Assembly (NCBI GenBank): GCA_033980235.1
Contig: CM067069.1
Coordinates: forward strand, 2,286,255 to 2,350,254
Direction of reading: 5' to 3'
DNA length: 64,000 nucleotides
Source: Diadema setosum
Lineage: Eukaryota > Echinodermata > Echinoidea > Diadematoida > Diadematidae
Both the position numbers and the translations under genes were made by a program. The notes beneath the pieces are model-generated. The model saw nothing but the letters and a program-made list of their open reading frames with translations, had not been told where the DNA came from and made no database searches. Positions within the stretch are counted from its first letter, which is position 1, and each line of letters begins with the position of its first letter. This document shows, one piece after another, positions 1 through 9,220 of the stretch.

Positions 1-286
1 ATCTCTCTCTCTCCCTCTATTTTCCCGCGTATCTGCGGAACGGCGGACAAAGTAGCATTAGTGCTTTTCCCGTGGGTGAAAAAGCCATTTTATCTGAGAA
101 ATGAGCCTTTTCCAATGACTCCGATAAGACGGAGAAGAAAAGAAATGCAATAAAGCTCGCTTTCTCGTCGTCTGCGATTCATTTGGCCACGAAGCAGTCC
201 CGTGCTTGACCCAGATGACTATTCTCATTCGTCAGAATTAGTGTCGAATGGGAGAACCACAGAGAGACAGAGAGATATAGGAAACA
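1..286. other. Unannotated upstream DNA, no gene seen
   Basis: Moderately CpG-containing sequence starting with a CT-rich run. Short frames are broken in all directions and none resembles a known protein. It lies upstream of the only supported gene start in the window, so distal regulatory function is possible but nothing specific shows it. Confidence 0.5.
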
Positions 287-497
287 CAGGGGCGGATCCA
301 GGAATTCCGTAAAGGGAGGGGGGCGCAAAAATATTTCTGGTGTCACTTCTATAGGTTTGATCAGCTGACAAGCAAAAAAAAAAAAAAAAAAAAAAGATTA
401 AAGGAGTGCACGCCACTTTAATTTTTCTTTTTATTTCTTTTATTTTCAGAAAATTTAAAGGGGCGCCCGGTGCGCCCCCCCCCCGGGTCCGCCATTG
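287..497 (+). mobile_element. hAT-like non-autonomous mini-element, copy 1
   Basis: The left end reads CAGGGGCGGATCCAGGAATT and the right end is its imperfect inverse (GGGTCCGCCATTG). Between them are a long A run, a T-rich segment and a C run. The same arrangement recurs at 4073-4234 and 7060-7225. CAGGGGCGGATCC-type ends are typical of hAT-superfamily elements in animals, which is the basis of the class call. I could not find a clean 8-bp target duplication, so the superfamily is an inference. No transposase is encoded. Confidence 0.65.
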
Positions 498-1143
498 AAA
501 TAGGTGGAGAGAGAAAACAGGTGTAAAAACAGAAGGGCAGAGAGAAGAAAGATTTGCGAAAAGAGAGAGAGAGAGATTAATATTATATTAGAGATTATTG
601 ATATGTAATACGTGTGCTTTAGTAAGATGAAGGGCAATAGGGCACCAGTCACTGGTCAAGAGGTTAAGGCGAATCCAAAACAGCTGAGTCCCTTTATATT
701 CCAATAATCCCGGGAAGCAGAGCGAGCATCACGAATGATGTTTTCATTCCAAACTCGTCCGAAGTGGCGCGAAATCGATAACACTAACACTGGCACTTTT
801 GTGCGTCGTCCGCATATCTGACTGCGCATAACTTTATGTCCACCTCCCCCACCCTTCAGTGTGGTGCACTAGCCTATCTAAGGTTAATACTGCGTGGAAA
901 GTCAATACTTAGAAGTGCCGGTGGAGAGAGAAAAATGCACCTGACCCCTACGTCACAATGAAGGACGCTCCCTTAATGTGACATTCCGAGGAAATTAATT
1001 TCCGACGAGTCACTGATACCGACGAACTGGCGACGTCTCAAAAAATGAAATTGTCCGCATGCATACGCTGTAACTGATATATAAAAAAAAAAAAACATGT
1101 CCTGACAGCGGAGCAATATTCACTGCATAAGCACAAGTACACA

Positions 1144-1145
<2 letters not shown>
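498..1145. other. No gene seen; purine-rich stretch
   Basis: Begins with GA-rich DNA including a short (GA)n near 560-577. The part from about 660 to 990 has scattered CpGs and could be regulatory, but I see no exon with usable splice signals. Confidence 0.45.
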
Positions 1146-1185
<40 letters not shown>

Positions 1186-1224
1186 CACACACACACACCT
1201 ACACACACACACACACACACACAC
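1146..1224. repeat. (CA)n microsatellite
   Basis: About 79 bases of almost pure CA/AC dinucleotide with three interruptions. Alternating purine-pyrimidine DNA of this kind is length-variable. Confidence 0.95.
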
Positions 1225-2032
1225 GTGCATAGGCCTACATATTCTAGAAGTATTGTCCTCATGCAAACATTATGTTCCGCATTTGTGAAAGTAGTTAACG
1301 GAAATGCTATCTGCTGTTGAAGAGAGAGAGTACAAAATATATTCAATAACCATAATATCATGACAAAAACAAGAAACAAAACACACACACTCAGTGTTTA
1401 TGCTATCTGTGTCTGAAGAAGACTTTTTCTCCACTTTTCGGAGATCCCTGTAGAAGAACGGACATATTTTGAAAATGTGACTGAACAGGCAATGACCCGT
1501 TTCTTCTGTTTCATTATGCAATGTATATGCAACTTGTAATTGTGTGTATTTTTATATGAAGACGGAAATAAAAATAAACAACAACAAACAACTTTCATAG
1601 TGTACCTTATAAATTAAAATAAAGTATGCAATATTCTGTATCGAGGAATCTCTATACCTTCTTCTGTGTCCATGAACGAAATTAATTGATTACCTGCGCG
1701 CGCGCGAACAGAAACACACTCATGATGCTTTAATGCTATACTATGCCCACATTCACATAGCATTCATGTAATGTCCATAATGACCTACGCGTCCCGCTAG
1801 ATTTTAATGATTGACCAAAAAGTGCAATCTTAATCATTCATCACAAATTTAAGTCAACCCTATCATGTGGTAATTATGCCCAATGTTCCATTACCTTCTC
1901 CCACACGATGACCTTTGGATAAGAAATCACTGCTTCAGCTATTTTTATCCTAACTGAACTCATAACATATTGAGGACTTCTAGTTAACTTCATCGGACCC
2001 TATCAATGAGAATGTGCGTGCTTTGACTGTTA
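1225..2032. other. No gene seen
   Basis: AT-rich DNA with a short CG-alternating patch (GCGCGCGCG near 1697-1706). No frame or splice pair stood out. Confidence 0.5.
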
Positions 2033-2377
2033 AGCCCCCGTCACACTACAGCGTATAAATCAGCGAATGCCTAGCGGATGGGCAAAATTTGGCAAAGTCC
2101 AGATACGCTCGAATCCGCAAGCAAAACGTCGTTTTCGAACGTTCGCCTAACGAATGATGAGCATATGCTAACCGTGTTACGAGCGGATTAAGTAGCGAAT
2201 GAAAGCGAATGCGTACAGTCCGTCCAGCGGATGCTGAGCGGACAAAGCGAATGAGGAGCGAATGCCCAACATATGCAGAGCGATACTGCGGCAGTCACGT
2301 GACGGATCTCGACTGACGCACATTTTCCCAAATCATTTTGAGTAGTGACAGTGTCGAGTAACGTTGTGATTGTGAGA

Positions 2378-2539
2378 ATGGCCCCCAAAAGAAGGAAGGA
2401 GAAGTCACCATCAAGTGCTGCTGATGTCATTACCCTCGACAGTCCTCAAGATTCCTGTGTTCCTTCTGATGATCACGTTGACGATGATGTGGGGAGTCCA
2501 ACATCCTCCATTACGTCTGGTGCCTCCAACTGTTCCTAG
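2378..2539 (+). pseudogene. Harbinger partner protein (Myb/SANT-like) N-terminal remnant
   Basis: ATG at 2378 opens a frame beginning MAPKRRKEK, followed by a Ser/Asp-rich acidic stretch, and stops at 2537-2539. Reading past the stop gives a Lys/Arg-rich segment (PGPSAKKKKKARGKRRD). A basic start, an acidic low-complexity stretch and a second basic patch fit the N-terminus of the DNA-binding partner protein encoded by Harbinger elements, but the Myb-like domain itself is absent. The frame runs towards the transposase fragment on the other strand. The two appear to meet near 2590-2610, which I read as an internal deletion junction. The assignment depends mostly on context; a host-derived frame is less likely. 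Confidence 0.5.
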
Positions 2540-2589
2540 CCTGGACCTTCAGCGAAAAAAAAAAAAAGCCAGAGGCAAACGCCGGGACT

Positions 2590-2805
2590 TTAATATCCCG
2601 GAAGTTCGATGAGAAGCTGATTATACAACCCGAACTGCCCTCGTCTTTGGATCCAGGCCCTGGTCCACATCGTTCTTCGATGTTTTCCTCTCCTCCATTA
2701 TCTCTTGTCTTTGATGTATTTGGCGATTGCCAGCTGGTTTAGGTCATACTCATGTTGATGAACAGCTAGAAGATATTGCATCTGAAATCTCTGAGCGTCC
2801 TCCAT
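2590..2805 (-). pseudogene. Harbinger transposase N-terminal fragment (broken)
   Basis: Read on the minus strand from ATG 2805-2803, the frame begins MEDAQRFQMQYLLAVHQ and continues into a basic segment. There is an in-frame stop at 2700-2698. After it the frame continues with RRTMWTRAWIQRRGQFGLYN before a second stop at 2592-2590. The order matches the N-terminus of Harbinger/HARBI1-type transposases as I know them: a helical start, an Arg-rich linker, then a W-x-R-x-W motif followed by an 'RRGQFG-Y' segment. The DDE nuclease domain is missing. With the TTA target site and matching ends this is good support for a dead PIF/Harbinger copy. Confirmation would be a protein search of the joined frame. 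Confidence 0.75.
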
Positions 2806-3157
2806 TTCTGATGACCAACTGATAAATGCTACCTGTGCTATCCAGATTTGCTGTGCGAGTTTGGACGAACGGCGAACGAATGAGAAGCGAACGCAGAGCG
2901 ACCACAACTTTCGATCAGCGGGCGCTAAGCGACCACAAAGCGTATTGTCATTCCGTTCGTCATCCGCTCAAGATTTTGGACATGTCCAAAATCAAAATTT
3001 GTCTCCGGCGGATCTCTGCGAATCTCTGCGAACAGCTAGCGGATACAGCGAACGCCAAGCGGGTCACGAACGATGAGCAACGGATGTGAGCGTATCTCCA
3101 AATTTTCGGATCCGCTGGGCATTCGTTGGCTAGATACGCTCTAGTGTGACGGGGGCT

Positions 3158-3427
3158 TTAGCAGACTACACAACACTAGGCGCCATCCCTCGCATCGGAT
3201 CACAGTTACACGCCACATCTCCGCATGCACGCACCGCCTGACAGGTGCATACAGGACAGGTACTTTCACCGGCCGTTGTTTTTCGTGTGGCCCAGGCAGC
3301 AGACAGACTATCGTTACGTTCACGTCGTGCCACGATAAATTCTACAGAGCTATGAGAGATGTGTGCTCACGGAGTCATGCAATTCCTCTAGTGTCATGAA
3401 TTTACTTTCTTGTCTCACGTGAAATTT
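3158..3427 (+). promoter_or_regulatory. Putative promoter and 5' UTR of the gene starting at 3428
   Basis: CpG-rich relative to the surrounding AT-rich DNA and directly upstream of the candidate first coding exon. It contains a CACGTG E-box at 3416-3421 and no clear TATA box. If transcribed it holds several upstream ATGs. One opens a nine-codon frame (3396-3422) that ends six bases before the main ATG, and another (3376-3390) is five codons. An in-frame stop (TAG, 3389-3391) lies upstream of the main ATG. The transcription start is unknown. Confidence 0.4.
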
Positions 3428-3533
3428 ATGGATTTTGAGCTGCGAAAAATGAACAACATGTCCGGACGACCGTCGAACAAGGATTTTCAGCGAGTGGACC
3501 AGGAGGACGGACAAAATGTGCCCCCATATATCG
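3428..3533 (+). CDS. Candidate first coding exon of an unrecognised protein
   Basis: The frame begins MDFELRKMNNMSGRPSNKDF and ends GQNVPPYI plus one base of the next codon. The donor is consensus (G|GTGAGT at 3534), giving a phase-1 intron. An in-frame TAG at 3389 with no intervening ATG makes 3428 the first possible start. Internal ATGs at 3449 and 3458 have better contexts (A at -3) and could be the true start. The exon carries CpG and GC-ending codons unlike the flanking DNA and contains no repeat. The encoded segment is hydrophilic, with no signal peptide or membrane helix, and I do not recognise its family. It joins in frame with the candidate exon at 26481-26543. The evidence is composition, start, phase and donor quality only; transcript or cross-species data would decide. 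Confidence 0.5.
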
Positions 3534-4072
3534 GTGAGTCGGCAAATAAAGCCTTGTTTTGACGGGTTTCGTTATTATCAGTGCATCGGCGGTCGCTTGC
3601 AAGGCTTGCATCTAAGTCTATTACGGTTCTCCCCAAAGCCGCCGCGCTGTAGAGGCAACACAAGCTGCCGAGCACGTGTGGTAGGAGGGCTCGATATCGA
3701 ACGATTGATTATCATGTGTGTGGTATGTGGAGTGACTATTATCTTAGATTGTCTAGATATAAGCCCTTTTTGTCGTTGTAAATGATAAAATGCAGTGGTA
3801 TCCCAGATACAACTTTTGTATGTTAGGTCTGCGTTTGATACCTATTTTTTTTTTCATTCCTTTTATGTCCTAGAAATATCTATCTTAAGATGGCTATTGA
3901 GATAGAAAGACCAAAGAGTGTTTAGAAGCATTGCAGAAATGATGAAAGTGCTTACACAAAAAAAACAACAACACATAAATGTAAACAGGAAGTGAATGCG
4001 CTTCGTAATCCTTATGTGAAATTAGTGAATAATGCCATGGGGCCTTTTATGGCTATCCTTGATGAGACTATA
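3534..4072. other. Intron-like DNA, nothing specific
   Basis: Follows the candidate donor at 3534. The first ~150 bases are still GC/CpG-rich, as is common at the start of a first intron, then the sequence turns AT-rich. No repeat family found elsewhere in the window recurs here. Confidence 0.45.
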
Positions 4073-4234
4073 CAAGGGGCGGATCCAGGAATTCTGTAAA
4101 GGGGAGGCGCCTTTGCAAAATTAAAGGGGGGGGGGGGCGTGAACCCCCTAGATTTTTTTCTTTTTATTTCTTTTGTTTTAACCAAAAATAAAGAGGGGGC
4201 GCACCTGGTACGCCCCCCTCTGGATCCGCCGCTG
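4073..4234 (+). mobile_element. hAT-like mini-element, copy 2
   Basis: Starts CAAGGGGCGGATCCAGGAAT and ends CTGGATCCGCCGCTG, an inverted match to its start. It has the same internal order as the copies at 287-497 and 7060-7225, including a 13-base G run at 4126-4138 and a TTTTTATTTCTTTTGTTT segment. It has no coding capacity, although frames through it can mimic a Gly/Pro-rich protein. Confidence 0.7.
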
Positions 4235-4355
4235 TGTACTGTGCAATCAAAACATGGGGAGGTTAACATCTCACATAGATAGCATTTGCTTTGCTGCATG
4301 TGACTAATCTCTTATGTTCCTCAAATAGTATGTTCACTACTGACAAGATACTGTA

Positions 4356-4552
4356 CGAGCTGAAATTTTCGCGGTGGTTTTATTTTCGCGAATTTCGCGA
4401 ATCGCCTTCAAACTGCGAAAATAACACGCGAAAATAACAACGTGCGATTAACAAAGTTCAGTTAGACCCTCGTAACCGCAAAATAAACAACACGGGAAAT
4501 GTCCTCCAAGTAGCAATTTGCGAAAATATCTGTACAAGAAAATTTCAGCTCG
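4356..4552. mobile_element. TA-flanked inverted-repeat mini-element (ACGAGCTGAAATTTTC ends)
   Basis: The left end ACGAGCTGAAATTTTC and its reverse complement on the right are separated by about 165 bases. TA sits immediately outside each end (4354-4355 and 4553-4554), as in Tc1/mariner-type insertion. The interior contains several 'TTTTCGCGAA'-type segments on both strands. A diverged relative lies at about 20530-20745. Confidence 0.65.
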
Positions 4553-4679
4553 TACTGTACTTGAAACAGGAAGCTATGTATATATTTAACATACATATCA
4601 AGTATTGATACCTCCAGTTGAGATTGTTGCTGATATTTTTTTTTTGTCAAAAATAGCTTCTTGAGTTTGAGTGAAAAAG

Positions 4680-4818
4680 AGGAGAGAGAGAGAGAGAGAG
4701 AGATAATAGATCAAATTGGAGAGAAGGAGAGAGAGAGGACAAACAGGTGGAGAGTTAGACAGGTAGAATTTACTGTGTCAAGTGCATCGATTAGATTAGA
4801 AATGCACTTTAGAAAGAA

Positions 4819-4854
<36 letters not shown>

Positions 4855-4885
4855 CATTATTATCATTATTACTATTATTATTATT
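4680..4885. repeat. (GA)n and (ATT)n simple repeats
   Basis: (GA)n at about 4680-4704 is followed by more GA-rich DNA, then an ATT trinucleotide run with a few ATC/ACT variants at about 4820-4885. Predicted poly-Ile frames here are artefacts of the repeat. Confidence 0.9.
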
Positions 4886-6407
4886 GTCATTAGCATCATC
4901 ATCTTCTTCATTATTATCTTTAAAGTATAGAAATTATAAGGTGAAGGAAATAATTACTCTTAAATGAGAGAATCCAGAGGTTAGGTATGGACAGATGGTG
5001 ACAGAGAGAACAGATAAGGAATTAAACACAAAAATACACAATAGAATAAAAGGATGGGAAATGAGGGACAAATGCAATAGAGTTTGTTAACCTTTTATGA
5101 AAATTCCTTCTGTTTATAATTATGTGAAATTTAAATATTGAAATGCATTTTTCCTCAATCTTTTAAAGTGTTAACCCTGTTACTTATGCATACTGTCTGT
5201 ACATCTGCATGTTATGTTACACAGAAGATTTCCAGTTAAGATGTATAACCATAACAAACAGTTTGTAAAGGTTATTTTAATCAGTATGATTTATATTCAT
5301 CATATATTGATTATATATCATATTTTGATATATATTTGTGTTCATGATATCCTAGAAACAAAAAGTCACATAAATAGCTTGAACCACAAATAGCAATTTG
5401 CAAAGGTCATTCATGTCATTGCGAAGTATGAAAAAAAGAATCAAGGTGACTATAGGTTTATAGACACAGTAGCATCTACTCCAAGCAGATGCTTTTTTTC
5501 TCTATAATAGGCCTTCTTGCATGGCTTGCTCATCAGAACTTTATTGACAATGCATGGCACCACTTCTAATTGGGTAATGCCATTTTGATAACAGCATTAG
5601 ATTTAGCTAATTGACATTCAGCAGGCATTATTGTTGTCTGCCACATATTATTATTATAATATTTGCACGTTGGCTCTTTGCCCAAATTGAGCATCCTAAC
5701 TGATTTTGTCTATGGCAATTTGACACATTACTTGAGATTGGAATAGTAATGCAATTGATTTTCATTTTCATTTCTGCATTTGTTATAGTAAAGATAAACA
5801 AAATCTGCAGTATAAATTGTAAATAGATTGATAAATTTGTAAGGCAAATAGATAGCTTTGTGATGTTGTAAAATGTTTGGATAGAACAACTTACAATGAA
5901 AAAAAAAATGCAGGGCACCCCCATTTTGTACTATTGTATAATCTTGATGGAGGCCTGACATCAAATTATACATGCAAGGGCATAGGGTTAGGGTTAAGGT
6001 TAAGCTAATATTGTTCACACTGCTGATAAAGTACATCTATAAAAACAATAAATGAAATAAATGTGAAATTCACGATGCAAAGAAAAAGAAATAGCATTTT
6101 GTTTTCCCTCTGGATTCAACTGTGTGGTAAATAAGATGTAGACATCTAGGTAGGATAGTGTTATTACGAATGTGATATTAAGATATTCACTTCCTTTGTG
6201 CTGTAGAAATCAAACTGAAAGCCCAAGAGGAATTGTATGCAACTTGAAATATTAGTTTATTACTGCAATAAAAGATTTATTGTTGTTGGCTTCTGACATA
6301 CCTATACAGTTTCATGTAAATTTCTTTGTTATGTTTGATGATTGAAATGTGGACATTTTTAATACATAATTATGTGTAAAAAATATTGCATTAATAACTG
6401 TAGATAT
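4886..6407. other. AT-rich intron-like DNA; short telomere-like patch
   Basis: No exon-like signal. At 5983-6004 there is a short telomere-like stretch with two TTAGGG-type units followed by decayed copies. The rest is AT-rich unique-looking sequence. Confidence 0.5.
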
Positions 6408-6654
6408 GAAGAGTTTTTTTGCAAAAACCGATAAGTCCATATTCGCCAAATGGAGATATTTGCGATTAAAGGTCAAGAAAAATAAAGAGAATAATAAGAA
6501 AATTTTTGCTTCTTTTGACTATAACTTTGAAAATGTACCTTTATATGTAGTGACTGATATATCATTTAAAAGGTATTATTTTGTACTTCATGACAGAGAC
6601 CATACTTCAAAATCTTCAAACATGGACTTATCGGTTTTTGCAAACAAACTCTTC
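6408..6654 (+). mobile_element. GAAGAG mini-element, copy A
   Basis: A 247-base element with near-perfect inverted ends starting GAAGAGTTT and running about 33 bases. The same family occurs at 13878, 17524, 36672 and 39706. The flanking 4-mers are ATAT (left) and ATAC (right), so the target duplication has one mismatch here. It encodes nothing convincing; a 90-residue frame across it is shared only because the element is repeated. Confidence 0.9.
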
Positions 6655-6919
6655 ATACATATGTGTATGCACATGTGATGCTATCAGAGATCAAGGCATT
6701 TCCAAGTCGCCATCTCAATCACTGAAAGGATACTTTATGGTCATTATCATTTTCATTGCCAACAGATTGATATGTATCAAACTTTAAATCCAAAATAAGC
6801 ATTCAGTATACAGAACCCCCCCCCAAAAAAAAAAATCATATTGTCATTTTTTTTTCCAAATATTACTGAGTTGATATTGCTCTGGGTTACATTGATTTTC
6901 TTAAAAGATGTTAGGATTG

Positions 6920-7020
6920 TAACTGTTGCTGGAATGGCAACTTCCCATAACAACCAGCCAATATCAGGAATTTGTATTATAGTCATTTTTAAGACAATTA
7001 CCATTCCAGCAAGAGTTGCT
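6920..7020. repeat. Small inverted repeat
   Basis: TTGCTGGAATGG near 6925 is matched by its reverse complement near 7003, about 65 bases apart. It could be the core of a decayed fold-back element; nothing else supports a class. Confidence 0.4.
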
Positions 7021-7059
7021 ACCATTTCAACTTAAAAAAAAATGAAATGGAGCTCTGAT

Positions 7060-7225
7060 CATGGGCGGATCTAGGAATTCTGTGAAGAGGGGGCACCTTT
7101 ACAAAATTAAGGGGGGGGGGGGGCGCACACACCCCTCCCCCATTTTATCTTTTTATTTCTTTTGTTTCTACAAAAAATAAAGAAGGGGCGTGCACCCGGT
7201 GCAGTCCTCCCTGGATCCGCCACTG
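7060..7225 (+). mobile_element. hAT-like mini-element, copy 3
   Basis: Begins CATGGGCGGATCTAGGAATT and ends CTGGATCCGCCACTG, with a G run at 7111-7123 and the same T-rich middle as the other two copies. It is the third member of the family in this window. Confidence 0.7.
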
Positions 7226-8862
7226 CTGATGATTCTCATATGTATTACAGCTCAAAGCACAATCGTCACACAAATGAATGACTTTTAAAACCTGACTTTT
7301 CCTCAAAGAGGCAGCTAACACAATTTTTAGCAGCACATTAATGGACCATTATCCCCTTTTTTGTGGAAATGACTGGTTAAGTGACAATGTTAAGTACAAG
7401 GTATACTTCAAAAGACTTTGGCAAATCAATTTCCATGAATGCTAAAAAGAAAATAAAAAAATAAGAAAGAGGTATGAGAGCCAGGCAAGGCTGAGAAGGG
7501 GAGATTCCATTCATCAATCACTCACTCACTCACTCCAGTGACAGGTAGATTAAAACTGATGGCCCCAAGAGCAAATGTATTCTGTGCATCCACACTTTTC
7601 TACATCTCATAAGAAGACACCATCCAGGACAGAGTTGAGCAGGATGGGAGGTGGGGGGGGGGGGGGGGATGGAGGGCTGGGGTCATTCACATATGACTGA
7701 TTTACAGGTTACATACCGTGGGGCAGTCAGTCTCCATTTGAACAAATACGCAAGCAAATTGTATCCCACCTCCCCATATTGCATGCATGTGCATGAGGGG
7801 CATTCATTAGATGTGACATCATTCTTCCCATAGATCTGTCCCTCAACATAGCATGTTTTATAGGGACAAGGAAAGGAATCTCTTTGTTTATTTACACATG
7901 GAAACTAAAGGAGAGAACTCCTCAGTGCAGAGTTTTCCCCCAAACTTGGAGACCAGTGTGAACGCAGGGCTCGGAGGCTTAGAAATCCCCCAATATAAGC
8001 CCCCCTCTTGGCAGAAATCTCATGATTAGGGATGCATCAGTGCCGGTGGAGACAGTCACTTTCGGGTATATTTGGTTTTCTTAGGATCAGTTTCTGTCAT
8101 TTAAGTTGTCCAGCTGGCTTTTGATGGACAACAGGGAGAGAGAAACTGAACTTGGAGAGATACCGAATGACAAAAAGAATAGTAGAACTGATACTGACAC
8201 CAAACTGGCTGTCTTGGATTACTGACACAAACATGAACAGATGTTTCTTAGGAGCAAATATCCTGGAAACAATAATGTGATTTGTTACAGTAATGGATAG
8301 TGGACAAGACTATTACAAGTCTTGGCTGACAACATTACTCATGTTTTGCTCAATATTGATTGGCACGATGTAAATTGAAAGTTGGAAATAAATTGTGTTC
8401 CCCTCCCCCATACAAACAAGCAAACAAACAAACAAATAGCTATCACCCTGCTGGGTTTTTAGATCTTAACCATGGCAACACTTGAAAATGCAATCTGTTT
8501 TTTTTACTGAGATGAATGAAAATGTTAATTACAGTCTTATTGGTATCTAATGATGGCTGTGAAAAACAATACTTCAAAGAGCACTGTTTTGACAGCCTGA
8601 ATGTTACTCTTTATTGCAGTCACTGCCATGCATTTAATAATTTGCTTGATGTTAAGCAGGCAATTCCAAGTGGATGAACAAGTTTCAGATAGTTTTGCTC
8701 TATCATTTGCAGCAGTTACCTCTGCCTAGTATAATCACAGACAAAAATACAACAACAATAAACAGATGATCTGTACAGTCACATGTAAGCTATGTACATT
8801 ATAGATAATTCGTGCATTTGATAGCCAGATGCACTTTATAGTTTGATCTGTATGACCAACAA
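7226..8862. other. Intron-like DNA; poly(G) tract
   Basis: Holds a 16-base G run at 7653-7668 and a short CACT repeat near 7520. No exon with good splice sites and no repeat family shared with the rest of the window. Confidence 0.5.
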
Positions 8863-9220
8863 CATGACTTGTGCCTGGGCACTTCTTAGGTTTAACTTGC
8901 CAAACTTTTTTGGTCAGCATTCAGTGATCTTACCAAACTTCCTTTGGTTGCAAAGTTAGCAAGTTTCACTTGGGTACTCAGGTGTAGCAATGTACCTCAC
9001 CCAAGCAAGAAGACCAAAGTGACACAATAGGAATCAGGCAGATGAGTTGATCTCTATGAATCTAACAATTTTTCAGATAACTGTGCCTATGAGCAAAAAA
9101 CAAAACAAAACAAAACAAAACAACAAAAACAAAAACAAAACAAAACAAAACAAAATGAAACAACAGAAAAGGTACTTCAGAGTGTATGCTAGTTGGCAAC
9201 TGAAGTACTGAAAGGGTTAA
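8863..9220 (+). mobile_element. TTAACCC-family repeat, copy 1, with (AAAAC)n inside
   Basis: Aligns by eye with repeats at 20023, 38111, 49602 and 57904: shared order 'cttgcca...cagcattcag...ggtgtagcaatgt...cacaatag...agataactgtgcc'. The right end is GGGTTAA at 9214-9220; the left end is eroded. Near its 3' side it contains an A-rich (AAAAC)n tract at about 9095-9154. The class is unknown; TTAA-bounded ends with CCC/GGG next to them suggest a piggyBac-like or Kolobok-like target. Confidence 0.6.

Larger units (their letters stand above)
2033..3157. mobile_element. PIF/Harbinger-type DNA transposon, degenerate
   Basis: The ends are exact inverted repeats: AGCCCCCGTCACACTA on the left and its reverse complement on the right. 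They are flanked on both sides by TTA (2030-2032 and 3158-3160), the 3-bp target typical of PIF/Harbinger elements. Inside are remnants of both proteins expected of this superfamily: a transposase N-terminal fragment on the minus strand (2590-2805) and a basic partner-protein start on the plus strand (from 2378). The catalytic part is missing, so the copy cannot act alone. Both subterminal zones (about 2060-2290 and 2860-3110) are crowded with GCGAAT/GCGGAT-like hexamers, which may be transposase-binding sites. It ends only 271 bases before the candidate start codon of the gene at 3428. Confidence 0.85.

Noticed and set aside
4012..4299. Gly/Arg/Pro-rich frame across a hAT-like mini-element
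   Set aside because: The frame is created by the repeat itself and recurs wherever the repeat does.
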